A stretch of DNA of 64,000 nt from Natranaerobius thermophilus JW/NM-WN-LF (GCF_000020005.1 NC_010718.1:377001-441000), one strand, 5' to 3'. Positions 26,303 through 34,463 are shown, counted from the first letter of the stretch. A program made the numbers and translations. The notes: generated by a model not told the origin, from the sequence alone.

Positions 26303-26394
26303 CGGAATTTGGTACACTACTCAACGTAGGGTATCCTCCTTTCTAGCCGTAAAAACGGCTTGGGTTTTTTCTCCAAATTCCGAGGATACCCTAC
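26303..26394 (-). promoter_or_regulatory. Fold-back structure at the IS256 transposase start
   Basis: GTAGGGTATCCTC (26326-26338) pairs perfectly with GAGGATACCCTAC (26382-26394); on the minus strand the ribosome site AAAGGAGG is partly inside this stem. A competing stem, CGGAATTTGG (26303-26312) with CCAAATTCCG (26373-26382), crosses it. An inner AGCCGT/ACGGCT hairpin with T-run on the plus strand sits between. Confidence 0.75.
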
Positions 26395-26744
26395 TTTTTT
26401 TGTTTTAGTCAACCTTTACACAAAATATTGTACGTCATCCCTTAATAAAAGCCGTCATTTTCAAAATAGAAAAAGTCAGTAATATAGATAATGACTTAAA
26501 TATAGTTATAGACCCTGGTAAAAGTATCGGTTCAATAATAGACAGATCTTCGAACCTATCGATAGTAAATCGAGACCAGCTCTGGTTTGTTGAAGAATCA
26601 CATTATATAGGATCAAATGAGTTGTTTAAAAAGATTGCAAAACTTAGACAGGCTGAACTTAAGTCAGTTGGTGAAACGCAAACCAAACAAGCGGCAAATC
26701 TTAATGAGTTTATCAAAATATTAGGTTAGTTTATAAACTTTATT

Positions 26745-26775
26745 GCACCTGCCCAGCTGGGGTGGGTGCTATTTT
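26745..26775 (+). terminator. Terminator after the interrupted gene
   Basis: GCACC and GGGTGC arms around a CCCAGCTGGGG core (26745-26769), then TATTTTA. It precedes the intact paralogue. Confidence 0.7.
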
Positions 26776-26797
26776 AATGTTAAAGGAGGACGATTAA

Positions 26798-27367
26798 ATG
26801 ATTACTAAATTTGACGGTATGGAAATACTTAACAGACCAATCATAGAGATCGAAGAAAAAGTTAAAGAGATGTATGAAGATAGAAAAAATAGAGATACTC
26901 ATCCAGAAGGTGAATTTGATAGTAAACAAAGGTGGACTCCTGATGAGCATAGTGAAGAAGCCATTTGCTGCTACTCCATTAGAACCCCATCGGCTAGTTG
27001 GCCATTTTCACTAATCAAACATTGCAGGAGCAAAAAGCATCTGAAACATCTAGCATCTGAAACTTTAGTTAAAGCTTCAATAATAAAGATAGAAAGAATG
27101 GAAAATATTCAAGATAGACTAGAAATTGTAAAAGATTTAGATAATAGGATATGCAGAATTTATGACCTACAAAAAGAAGAACTAGTTTTAACTGAAAACC
27201 ATACAAACCTTATTCAAAACTGGCATAAAGCCCAATTAGATGAATTGTTTTTTGAACAATCTGATAAAAGAATCCAAGAATTAGATAGTCAGCACGGTGA
27301 GAATAATATTGCAAATATTAAGGACCTTGTACAGATGATAGAGACTGCTGTTAACAGTGACCCGTAA
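26798..27367 (+). CDS. 189-aa accessory protein, intact paralogue
   Basis: ATG after AAAGGAGGACG. Seen: MEILNRPIIEIEEKVKEM, then HPEGEFDSKQRWTPDEHSEE, CCYSI and HCRSKKHLKHLASETL (possible Cys/His metal site), followed by a helical region of about 110 residues (IERMENIQDRLEIVKDLD, LIQNWHKAQLDELFFEQSD). It serves as the template that shows the gene at 23344 was once the same length. No family recognised; specific to this kind of element as far as I can tell. Confidence 0.7.
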   Translation: MITKFDGMEILNRPIIEIEEKVKEMYEDRKNRDTHPEGEFDSKQRWTPDEHSEEAICCYSIRTPSASWPFSLIKHCRSKKHLKHLASETLVKASIIKIERMENIQDRLEIVKDLDNRICRIYDLQKEELVLTENHTNLIQNWHKAQLDELFFEQSDKRIQELDSQHGENNIANIKDLVQMIETAVNSDP

Positions 27368-27394
27368 AACTACTATGACTTCATATTGTTAGCT

Positions 27395-27424
27395 CCCTCA
27401 AGAGATTTGAGGGGGCGTTTTTTT
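27395..27424 (+). terminator. Terminator before the primase-like gene
   Basis: CTCCCTCAA and TTTGAGGGGG arms, then a run of T. About 80 bases before the start at 27504. Confidence 0.85.
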
Positions 27425-27437
27425 ATGTTTAAAAATC

Positions 27438-27499
27438 ACACCTCCATTACATACCCGTTCGCTTTTTGCGATCGGGATTTATTACTTTACAGGAGGTGT
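27438..27499 (+). promoter_or_regulatory. Ribosome-site-sequestering stem of the primase-like gene
   Basis: ACACCTCC (27438-27445) pairs perfectly with GGAGGTGT (27492-27499), the ribosome site of the gene starting at 27504. CCCG and CGGG (27454-27475) form an inner hairpin. Closing the stem would block translation. Confidence 0.7.
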
Positions 27500-27503
27500 T
27501 AAA

Positions 27504-29288
27504 ATGCAACAAAACGTAAATCTTCAAAAGTTTTTTAAGCTGTTTCATGAAAAGGACATCATTTTTCAGCTAGTTTCGACAGGGGGCACTCAAAAACAAG
27601 ATAACCCCCAATTAAGACTAAATGACCTGTCAGAACTAAATCAGTTTGTAGAAAAGCTAGAAGCAAGAGCAGATCAAGGTTACAAAGTTTATTTCATCAC
27701 AAATCCAGGTGGGACTAAGAACGATGATATCTTTGGAGTTAATGCACAGTTTATCGACATTGATTTTCATGAGTTTGAAGATGCAACTCAAAAAGAACAG
27801 AAGAAAAATGAAACAGTTAAGATGTTGAAAGAACTAAAGCTAAAACCTACAGCTATTGTAATGACCCCCAATGGAGTTCATGCTTACTGGCATTTAAAAG
27901 AAGAAGAAAGTAAAAGACATAAGGTGCTTGAAAGATTTATTGATACCCAAAAGATGATGGCTGAATACTTCGGGAGTTGTACAGGGGTAACTAATAGGCT
28001 GGGACAAGCTATGAGAGTCCCTAGCCCTAAGTTTGGTGGAAAAATTGTAGAAATCAATCCTGATCAGCTCTACACCCAAGAAGAAATTCGTTCGTCGTTT
28101 TACGCTGAAACTGAAAAGCCAAAAGCAAGAAATCAGCAAAATACTGGACAAATAGAACGAGTTAACAACAAGATCAAAATTTATAATATATCAGACTTTT
28201 TTGAAGTAGCAAAACAACAGGATATAAGAAAGTACTTAAAAACCAATGTACTACTGAATAAGAGTTTCAATTGTTTTTATCATCACGATAATAATCCATC
28301 CGCTGTTATTTCTAAGAAGAATGGGAGATACCAATATTTTTGCAATTCTTCCAATTGTAGAGCATATAATGGTAGATCAGGACTTACAATTATTGATTTA
28401 TTACAGTTAGACGGAATGACAAAATGGCAAGATATAATTTCTCAAATAACTAATACGTTTAACATAGAACTGGTTTCTACGAAATGGATGGAGGGACAGA
28501 AAAATAAGTATATAGCAAACTTGACTTTCTTAAAAGATGAACTTGAAGAAATGAAAAGTACTGATATATTGACAAGATATGGAATTATCATACTTGAGAA
28601 ACTTCTTAATATTGGACTTACTAAAATAACTCCAGAATTACATGATGAAAATGGAGAAGCTGTATTTTTTACTTCTAATAGATACTTATCAAGGGAAAAA
28701 AATAAGCCTATAGAAAAAGTAAATGCTTATCTTAACCTTTTTTGCATGTTGGGTCTACTTAACAAAGTGGATCCGCCTAAGAACCATAAGGTCACTCAAG
28801 AATCTTTAAAACGAGCTAGAGAAAATAACAGGAGAGTTATCAATTTTTACAGTGTCCCAAATTACTATGAGATTAAAAACCAGATTGAAAACAGAGCTTT
28901 TGATTTAAGGAAACAAGGCTTCTCCATAAATACTGTAAGTCAAGTGTACGTGAAAAATTATGATGAAGAACTTGCTAAAAAAGTTTACCATTCAAATGAA
29001 AACATCAGTGAGTTTGGTATTAAAGTAAGAGAAAAAATATTAGAAAAAGCAGAGTCACAGATATACCATTATGGATATACTCATGACAAACTATTGGCAG
29101 GGCTTAAAGTATCAGGTAGAAGAATTAAAAAAGAACGACTGAAGCAAGAGTTTAAGAAAGTTATCCCTATTCTTATTGATAAAGGGTATATCTTAAAACC
29201 TGCTAATAATAAATTGAAGAGCAAATTTAATATAAAATCAAAGGGTTATCCTAAAATATTATTAAAACCTGAAGATCATGAGCTGTAA
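27504..29288 (+). CDS. Primase-like replication protein with CHC2-type zinc finger
   Basis: 594 aa, ATG after GGAGGTGTTAAA. Seen: a RepB-like archaeo-eukaryotic primase fold, FIDIDFHEF (catalytic acidic pair) at about residues 83-91, TPNGVHAYWHL near 122-132, and TGVTNRLGQAMRVPSPKF near 155-172; then a zinc finger CFYHHDNNPSAVI...YFCNSSNC like CHC2 primases, with GLTIIDLLQL after it; and a 290-residue C-terminal helical region. Known: such fusions start plasmid or element DNA synthesis. Suggests the element can replicate its own DNA. Translation may be controlled by the stem upstream. Confidence 0.75.
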   Translation: MQQNVNLQKFFKLFHEKDIIFQLVSTGGTQKQDNPQLRLNDLSELNQFVEKLEARADQGYKVYFITNPGGTKNDDIFGVNAQFIDIDFHEFEDATQKEQKKNETVKMLKELKLKPTAIVMTPNGVHAYWHLKEEESKRHKVLERFIDTQKMMAEYFGSCTGVTNRLGQAMRVPSPKFGGKIVEINPDQLYTQEEIRSSFYAETEKPKARNQQNTGQIERVNNKIKIYNISDFFEVAKQQDIRKYLKTNVLLNKSFNCFYHHDNNPSAVISKKNGRYQYFCNSSNCRAYNGRSGLTIIDLLQLDGMTKWQDIISQITNTFNIELVSTKWMEGQKNKYIANLTFLKDELEEMKSTDILTRYGIIILEKLLNIGLTKITPELHDENGEAVFFTSNRYLSREKNKPIEKVNAYLNLFCMLGLLNKVDPPKNHKVTQESLKRARENNRRVINFYSVPNYYEIKNQIENRAFDLRKQGFSINTVSQVYVKNYDEELAKKVYHSNENISEFGIKVREKILEKAESQIYHYGYTHDKLLAGLKVSGRRIKKERLKQEFKKVIPILIDKGYILKPANNKLKSKFNIKSKGYPKILLKPEDHEL

Positions 29289-29360
29289 TTATAATGGACA
29301 CTAAATAGAAATTTTATTCTTCTTAAAAGCCGTCATATCAGTTAATTTAGTTATATTGTA

Positions 29361-29419
29361 AAAAGGGTGGAACAATAAGCTATATATAATAATACTAAAG
29401 CCTATTGTTCCACCCTTTT
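29361..29419. terminator. Bidirectional terminator between convergent genes
   Basis: A perfect 17-bp stem, AAAAGGGTGGAACAATA (29361-29377) with its complement at 29403-29419, A and T runs at both sides. It serves the primase-like gene and the gene at 29499. Confidence 0.85.
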
Positions 29420-29498
29420 CATTATTGTTAGAAATATCCCACGGTTATAGGTTTTGTAAGCTTTAAAAAGTAAATAATATGTCCAATGCTAGGTAGAA

Positions 29499-30020
29499 TT
29501 ATTGAAATTCATCACCATCAAAATAATTATCTCCAAACTCTACATCAGATTCTATAACTTCACCTTTAATATGCTTAACATTAGCTTTTTCCAAGAAATC
29601 CATCCTAATCGATAATCCATCTTCGTAATCAAAGCCAAGTCCAGCCATGTTTTCTAAGAATATAGCTATAAGTTCAATAGAACCGAATTCTAAAAGGTCG
29701 GTCTCACTGATTTCTATTCCAAGGTAAGCCTCCCAGGGTACATGTTCCAGAACAAATTCTTTCTTAATATTAAGCTTGTCCTTAGGCGAATGATATTCAT
29801 TTACCCCAAAATCGTAAATTATACCTTCGTCTGTCTCAATTTTTTCAATATCCGTGATGAGATTGACTAGCAGAGGTTTTAGGTTGAGTATTTGATTCAT
29901 GAGTTTTCTGTAATTGCCTTTTTCGACATTTTCTTTTTCGTGTGGAAAAAGTTCGACGATTTTATCTTCTATTTCTGCCACAAAATTCACATTTTGCTTA
30001 AATAAATCCTTGAAAAGCAA
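29499..30020 (-). CDS. DUF6557-like protein, copy 2
   Basis: 173 aa from TTG 30020, 6 bases after AGAGGTG; GTG 30029 overlaps that site. Seen: LLFKDLFKQNVNFVAEIEDK, EYHSPKDKLNIKKEFVLE, WEAYLGIEISETDL and LENMAGLGFDYE, the same blocks as at 15684-16253 (YSSPENKL, WDEILGMEID, VYGFD). Paralogue on the opposite strand; both end in acidic tails. A perfect palindrome, ATCTGATAATCAGAT (30043-30057), lies just upstream as a candidate operator. Function unknown. Confidence 0.7.
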   Translation of the reverse strand: MLFKDLFKQNVNFVAEIEDKIVELFPHEKENVEKGNYRKLMNQILNLKPLLVNLITDIEKIETDEGIIYDFGVNEYHSPKDKLNIKKEFVLEHVPWEAYLGIEISETDLLEFGSIELIAIFLENMAGLGFDYEDGLSIRMDFLEKANVKHIKGEVIESDVEFGDNYFDGDEFQ

Positions 30021-30057
30021 AGAACTCACCTCTTCTTTCTATATCTGATAATCAGAT

Positions 30058-30477
30058 TTTTACCACATTTTTTAATAGAACACAAGGGGGCTAATAATAA
30101 TTAGTACTACGTTCATTAGATTTAAAAGATAAAGAAGCTAATACATTGATATTAAAGAAGTGGGTAATACATTATAAGGGTATATAAATCTACCTGATAG
30201 TAACCAGATGAAAACCCTGCTACGAAAGTTTTTACAGGACTTATAGTAAGGGTGCGTTTATGATGTGTAGGACCTTGCAGAAACTTAATATAAGTATACT
30301 TCTTCAAAATAACTTCTAACAAGATGATCTAAAAACCAATGGTGTTGTAACACTAAGGGTCATAAATCTATCCCAAGTAAAATTGCCATAAATCTTGACA
30401 TAACAGGAACTAGAAGTCACAAGATATGGGTCGGTTAAGAATGTTATTGGCTCAATAACATATCATAATATATTTTT
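30058..30477. other. 420-bp gap with hairpins, no gene seen
   Basis: AT-rich; no frame has coding character. TGTTATTG (30442-30449) and CAATAACA (30453-30460) form a perfect hairpin close to the next leader. TTGACA at 30397 has no good -10 partner. Nothing else recognised. Confidence 0.5.
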
Positions 30478-30486
30478 GGAGGTGAT

Positions 30487-30546
30487 ATGTCTCCCAAAAA
30501 ATTTAGCACTCGAAAGCGGTGTGATTTTAATCGAATATCTCTTTAA
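30487..30546 (+). CDS. Possible 19-aa leader peptide
   Basis: ATG 30487, following GGAGGTGAT; reads SPKKFSTRKRCDFNRISL then TAA, ending 4 bases before a terminator hairpin. Strongly basic. The main gene starts at 30608 after its own AAGGGGG. Position suggests an attenuation leader rather than a functional protein. Confidence 0.45.
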   Translation: MSPKKFSTRKRCDFNRISL

Positions 30547-30549
30547 GCG

Positions 30550-30580
30550 TACTCCTGATTACCAGGAGTATTTTTATTTT
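30550..30580 (+). terminator. Terminator between leader peptide and DUF2325 gene
   Basis: TACTCCTG (30550-30557) and CAGGAGTA (30563-30570), then TTTTTATTTT. Confidence 0.8.
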
Positions 30581-30607
30581 AAAAACTTTTTAAGGGGGCT
30601 GATAATC

Positions 30608-31783
30608 ATGTTGTTTAATTTGGATGAAAATAGTAAAAGGATCCTTGAAGTACTAGAAGAAGAAGGGATAACTTATACGGATGTGATTACATTTCAGTTC
30701 TTTATTTTGCACTTTGAACTAGAACTGAGAAATGACACTTCCAAAACAGTTCAAATGATTGAAAGTTTAGTAAAGCTTCCCAAAAATAAAAAAGATAAAC
30801 TTTATAAAAACGATGAAGACGCATTTAAATGGACTATTAAAAAATTAGCAAAAAGATACTATAAGCAATCAGAATTAAGAAATGATGCAAATATAGCGGA
30901 GTTGTTAAAAGAAAGTATTATATTTTCATTCATGCAAGATGTAGAGAGCTTATATTTAGACTCAGAATCATCAATGGGACAATATATGAAGGATAAAAAC
31001 TACTTCCAATTACTAAACTTCTATTTAATAATTCAGGTAGTTACTAATCATCCTGAACTCCACGAAAATCAAATACAAAGATTTTTTAAAAATGAATTTG
31101 ATCCCATAAAACCCCATTTAAATTTTGTTAAGAATATAAAAGAGCAAGGGAAATTTGATATCCTTTCTGTTTTAATACAAGATGGAATTCTTAATCATGG
31201 AACGGTGCTCTACTATTTTAATAAGACAGGTGAAGACAAAATTGAAGCTATTATATCGGCAAATGATTACAAAGAAATTGATACCAAGTATATGAAACAA
31301 CTAGAGGAAGAAACCTTACAAAACTGGTCCCAAAAAGAAGAAGAAAGAAAAGAATATAGCAAAACTGTAGACAAGCTCCAATCAGAGTTAGCCGAAAAAG
31401 AAAAAAGAATCAAAGAACTAGAGCGTGAGTTGGAGAAATATAAGAAACAGCAAAGTTCTAATAATTTTTCGGGTAGTAAAGTGCTGGTGATAGGAGATAC
31501 TCAGAGAAAAGACGGCTACAAAAATATCATTGAAATTTATAATGGTGAATTTATTTTTTTAGATGGTAATGATGATCATCATCTAGTTAAAGAAAAAGCC
31601 CAAGCAACTGATGTGATTTTTCATGTGACAGATTATGGCTCTCACAGTGTACACTTCCAGTTGAAGAAGTTTAAGAAAGTTGTCTTTGTGAATAATGCAG
31701 GGCTTGACTCGCTTAGATACGCTGTAGAAGATTACCTTGGGTATGATTGCAAAAATTGTAGTCGTTCAGCTGGAAACAACTAA
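30608..31783 (+). CDS. DUF2325 protein
   Basis: 391 aa from ATG 30608 after AAGGGGGCTGATAATC; the frame is open further up, but a terminator lies there. Seen: a helical N-terminal region of about 230 residues, a coiled coil (EEERKEYSKTVDKLQSELAE to about residue 285), then a compact domain KVLVIGDTQRKDGYKNIIE, DVIFHVTDYGSHSVHFQLKK and VVFVNNAGLDSLRYAVEDYL. Known: the last part is DUF2325, with no defined enzyme activity. Likely cytoplasmic. It follows a leader with terminator, so is probably regulated by read-through. Confidence 0.75.
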   Translation: MLFNLDENSKRILEVLEEEGITYTDVITFQFFILHFELELRNDTSKTVQMIESLVKLPKNKKDKLYKNDEDAFKWTIKKLAKRYYKQSELRNDANIAELLKESIIFSFMQDVESLYLDSESSMGQYMKDKNYFQLLNFYLIIQVVTNHPELHENQIQRFFKNEFDPIKPHLNFVKNIKEQGKFDILSVLIQDGILNHGTVLYYFNKTGEDKIEAIISANDYKEIDTKYMKQLEEETLQNWSQKEEERKEYSKTVDKLQSELAEKEKRIKELERELEKYKKQQSSNNFSGSKVLVIGDTQRKDGYKNIIEIYNGEFIFLDGNDDHHLVKEKAQATDVIFHVTDYGSHSVHFQLKKFKKVVFVNNAGLDSLRYAVEDYLGYDCKNCSRSAGNN

Positions 31784-31826
31784 ATTTTGATAAGATGTAT
31801 GCTTAAAAATCTTGAGCTAAAAATTT

Positions 31827-31862
31827 TTCATCAGACGTGGGATTTACCACGTCTGATGAAAT
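31827..31862 (+). terminator. Terminator after the DUF2325 gene
   Basis: A perfect 14-bp stem, TTCATCAGACGTGG (31827-31840) with its complement at 31847-31860, A and T runs on both sides. Confidence 0.8.
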
Positions 31863-31932
31863 TTATAAAAATCTCTTATAAAAGGGGAGAGTTTTCAGTT
31901 TAAAGAATTAATTCTATTTTATTGCTATCTTA

Positions 31933-32361
31933 TTAATACCAGGGCATGGTAGGTGGATAATACTCAAGAAATCCTTGAAAAAAATCCTGGCAAGGATTAT
32001 ATTGTTGATCCACAGGTTGTCTGTGTGATTCGGTAATAGGTGGTGACGTTTCATCAATATCATTTCTATATACGTTTTGTACATATTGTTTTTGTGGTTT
32101 TGGTTTTCTTGTATTTTGTTTTTTTGGCGTTTCTTTCTGTTTGGCTCTTTCTTGTTGTTGGTTTTCTTTTATAAGCAACATTGCATATTCGATTAATTCT
32201 TCTTTTCGTTTTTTCCATTTTTTCTCACGTATTCTTAAAAAAATCATAAGCGGTATAAATAACAGAACAAATCCAATTATCACATGTTCATCTCTAACAC
32301 TATTCTCTAATATGTATTGAAGTTCATGAATTTTACTAGTTATGGCATTAAAATCAATCAA
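31933..32361 (-). CDS. Small membrane protein, function unknown
   Basis: 142 aa, TTG start after GGAGGTGATCAC. Seen: one transmembrane segment VIIGFVLLFIPLMIFL at about residues 27-42, then a basic helix (REKKWKKRKEELIEY), a Lys/Gln/Pro-rich linker and a tail rich in Pro and Tyr ending PPTMPWY. Single-pass, cytoplasmic tail likely. The only other minus-strand gene in this part of the element. No family recognised. Confidence 0.55.
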   Translation of the reverse strand: MIDFNAITSKIHELQYILENSVRDEHVIIGFVLLFIPLMIFLRIREKKWKKRKEELIEYAMLLIKENQQQERAKQKETPKKQNTRKPKPQKQYVQNVYRNDIDETSPPITESHRQPVDQQYNPCQDFFQGFLEYYPPTMPWY

Positions 32362-32436
32362 GTGATCACCTCCATTTCTAGTTTACATAATATCACAAAT
32401 TTACAATAAAATCCAGGCAAGTTTTTGATTTTAATT

Positions 32437-32490
32437 ACCCGTTTTCCTAGACGCTATAAGAGTAAGCGTCCAGAGAAAACGGGTTTTTTT
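32437..32490 (+). terminator. Nested terminator upstream of the recombinase operon
   Basis: ACCCGTTTTC (32437-32446) with GAAAACGGGT (32475-32484), inner GACGC/GCGTC (32450-32470), then a T-run. Confidence 0.8.
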
Positions 32491-32523
32491 ATTGCAATTA
32501 CATTAATACAGATAATTTTTCTC

Positions 32524-32554
32524 TTAAGCCACTTTGAGGTGGCTTAATTTTTTT
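32524..32554 (+). terminator. Second terminator upstream of the recombinase operon
   Basis: TTAAGCCAC (32524-32532) and GTGGCTTAA (32539-32547), then seven T. Two terminators in a row precede the small gene at 32610. Confidence 0.8.
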
Positions 32555-32609
32555 GTCCAGTTAATAGGACAAACATTTTAAACAATATCATTTTAAAGGA
32601 GGTGTTATT

Positions 32610-32813
32610 ATTAACAATCATGAATTAAGTAGTAAAGTCAATCTCAGTGAATCTAAGGAAAAAAGAGTTGAAAAATTTCTTAAGGAGAAAGAAAATCCTT
32701 ATGTCGTGAAAAGAGAAAATGAAAAACCGATTAAAATAGCTTTTAATGAAAGTAAAACGCCTATTGATGAGTTGATTCACAAATATTTTGTTGAAAAATA
32801 TGGTAGTGCTTAA
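32610..32813 (+). CDS. 67-aa protein before the serine recombinase; likely ATT start
   Basis: Perfect AAAGGAGG ends at 32602; in frame there is only ATT (32607 or 32610) at a suitable distance and no ATG, GTG or TTG until codon 36 (GTG). The frame reads NNHELSSKVNLSESKEKRVE, then a basic helix, and ends TPIDELIHKYFVEKYGSA, then TAA. It stops 23 bases before the recombinase start. Small genes often precede large serine recombinases and may modulate them (inference). Confidence 0.6.
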   Translation: MNNHELSSKVNLSESKEKRVEKFLKEKENPYVVKRENEKPIKIAFNESKTPIDELIHKYFVEKYGSA

Positions 32814-32836
32814 AATTTTAGAAAAGGAGGTGCAGC

Positions 32837-34462
32837 ATGGTTACTACAATAAAATATGCAAAATATATGCGTTACTCAAGGGTAGATGGTGATAGAGAGA
32901 AAGAAAGTATTCAAAATCAGGATAAAATAATTGAAAACTATATCAAAGATCGTGAAACTAAATATAATGAGAAATGGTTGTTAGTAGGAGAATATGTGGA
33001 CCTAGATTATACTGGCTCAAACTTTAATAGACCTGAATTTTTAAAAATGAAGGAAGAAGTTGAAAATGATAAAATTGATGTAATAATATCGAAAGATGCG
33101 TCCAGGTTTGGAAGAAACGTGGCAACAGAGGTTTATTTTGAAGAAATATTTCCAAAATACAGGACACGATTTATTGGAGTGGTTGATAATGTAGATACTG
33201 CTTCTGAAAACCAGGCTTTTGAAAGAAAGATAAGAGGATTAATGAATGAGAACTATTGTAGTGATATTTCACAAAAGGTTAAAAGCTCGCTAAAAACTAA
33301 AATGATTGAGGGTAAATTTATAGGGGCTTCTCCACCTTATGGATTTGAACGAGACCTTGATGATAAGCATAAGTTAATTGTTGATGAAGAGGTCAGACCT
33401 ATAATATTGAAAATAGTGGATTTATATTTAAAAGGTTATGGGTTTTCAGCTATAGCTAAAATATTAAATGCTGAAAAAATACCATCACCTTCTGCTTATA
33501 AAAAAATGAAAAAATCAAACTATAAAAATCCAAGAGCTAATAGGAGGTTGTGGAGTCCTTCAACTATTAGGAAAATTTTAACAGAACCTATTTATAATGG
33601 CACACTCGTACAGGGAAAGCATCCAAAAATTAACTATAAAATTAATAGTAGAAAAAAAAGTGGAGAGTCTGAGTTAATCAAAGTAGATAATGCAGTTGAG
33701 AAAATTATTGACGATGAAACATTTGAGTTAGTTGGGAAAAAAATTAATAGTAGAAGTAAAAATGTTAAGAATAATGACTCTCCGAGTGTTTTACCAGATA
33801 ATGTGTATTCAGGACTTGTATATTGTGAGGATTGTGGCTCAAAGATGGTATATAGAAGTGATAGGGATATGTATATGTGCGGTACCTATGCTAAATATGG
33901 GAAGAAATACTGCTCCAATCATAATATCAAAACAAAAGTTATAAATGAAGTGGTCATAGAGCAATTAAATTTGATTATTAAGCTTACAATTGATATTAGA
34001 ACTCTTTTGAACGATATAAAAAAGAAATACCAAGAAGTAAGTGGTAAGGATGTTATTGAAATTAAAAGAAAAAAGCGTGAAAATCGCCTAAAAACTTTAA
34101 AAGAATCTTTAAAAATTTTAAGGGAAGAGTATGCAGATGGTATAATTGACCAAGAGGAATATAAAGAGACTAGGTCTGAATATGTAAATGAAATTAATAC
34201 CATAGAAAATGAACTGGGGAAATTACAAGTTTCATCAAGCAAAGAATCTGTAATTAATGATTGGGAGGAGAAAGTTAAGGACTTAGAAAAGTTTTATAAT
34301 AACTTTCTGAAAATTAACAAAATAGATAGAGAAATAGCTTTAAAACTTATAGATACCATAACTGTAGGAACCGACCAAATATCTGAAATCAAATTCGCTG
34401 GAGCTTCGCCATTTGAATTAGCTCAAGAATTGAAATCTGAAATATCAAGTGTGGCACTATGA
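32837..34462 (+). CDS. Large serine recombinase (element integrase/excisionase)
   Basis: 541 aa, ATG after AAAGGAGGTGCAGC. Seen: an N-terminal resolvase domain with nucleophile Ser in MRYSRVDGDREKESIQNQ (about residue 14), DLDYTGSNFNRPEF and the ISKDASRFGRN motif; a recombinase domain (PPYGFERDLDDKHKLIVDEE to about residue 290); a zinc ribbon YCEDCGSKM...YMCGTY...CSNH; and a coiled coil (RLKTLKESLKILREEY) ending at about residue 470. Known: this domain set integrates and excises elements at specific att sites, as SpoIVCA does for skin. It sits about 90 bases from the junction at 34552. Confidence 0.95.
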   Translation: MVTTIKYAKYMRYSRVDGDREKESIQNQDKIIENYIKDRETKYNEKWLLVGEYVDLDYTGSNFNRPEFLKMKEEVENDKIDVIISKDASRFGRNVATEVYFEEIFPKYRTRFIGVVDNVDTASENQAFERKIRGLMNENYCSDISQKVKSSLKTKMIEGKFIGASPPYGFERDLDDKHKLIVDEEVRPIILKIVDLYLKGYGFSAIAKILNAEKIPSPSAYKKMKKSNYKNPRANRRLWSPSTIRKILTEPIYNGTLVQGKHPKINYKINSRKKSGESELIKVDNAVEKIIDDETFELVGKKINSRSKNVKNNDSPSVLPDNVYSGLVYCEDCGSKMVYRSDRDMYMCGTYAKYGKKYCSNHNIKTKVINEVVIEQLNLIIKLTIDIRTLLNDIKKKYQEVSGKDVIEIKRKKRENRLKTLKESLKILREEYADGIIDQEEYKETRSEYVNEINTIENELGKLQVSSSKESVINDWEEKVKDLEKFYNNFLKINKIDREIALKLIDTITVGTDQISEIKFAGASPFELAQELKSEISSVAL

Positions 34463-34463
34463 T

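Larger units (their letters stand above)
23654..26324 (-). pseudogene. IS256-family transposase, start displaced by ISNCY-like insertion
   Basis: The main body is 23654-24796. Seen: DDE triad residues in VLYLDGMNIKLRRD, LLGVFDGLPGLADAF and TTNWIERTIKEIRKR, and the C-terminal ISxKAAEKVIFFAIQD-type helix. The original first codons lie beyond the nested element: TTG 26324 after AAAGGAGG, reading SSVPNSEQKNQLEEIMKSF into the body. The insertion cut after Q-L-E codons. A chance TTG in the nested element's end (24796) now gives MTLEEIMKSF, so activity may persist, but without the native ribosome site. Confidence 0.85.
23605..26439 (-). mobile_element. IS256-family element, itself interrupted
   Basis: Bounded by the target duplication CCTTAATA. 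Ends carry related inverted repeats: left GGTAGTGTCAAGAATTTTG, right (read inward) GATGACGTACAATATTTTG, both continuing TGTAAAGG. Removing the nested element and its target copy leaves about 1,337 bp, the usual size. The transposase is on the minus strand. An 8-9-bp duplication is typical for the family. Confidence 0.9.
23344..26729 (+). pseudogene. 189-aa-type accessory gene split by an insertion sequence
   Basis: 5' part 23344-23604, 3' part 26448-26729 (26440-26447 repeats the target site). ATG after AAGGAGGTGAAGC. Joining the parts after removing one copy of CCTTAATA gives VETLIKAVIFKIEK, which aligns with ETLVKASIIKIER of the intact paralogue at 26798-27367. Seen: an N-terminal CC...H...C-rich unit (CCFNINHKLELYDHCKTENH), possibly zinc-binding. 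As it stands, the 5' part reads 94 aa and ends in the insertion sequence (VGSVKNFV is derived from it). Broken gene, function unknown. Confidence 0.9.
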
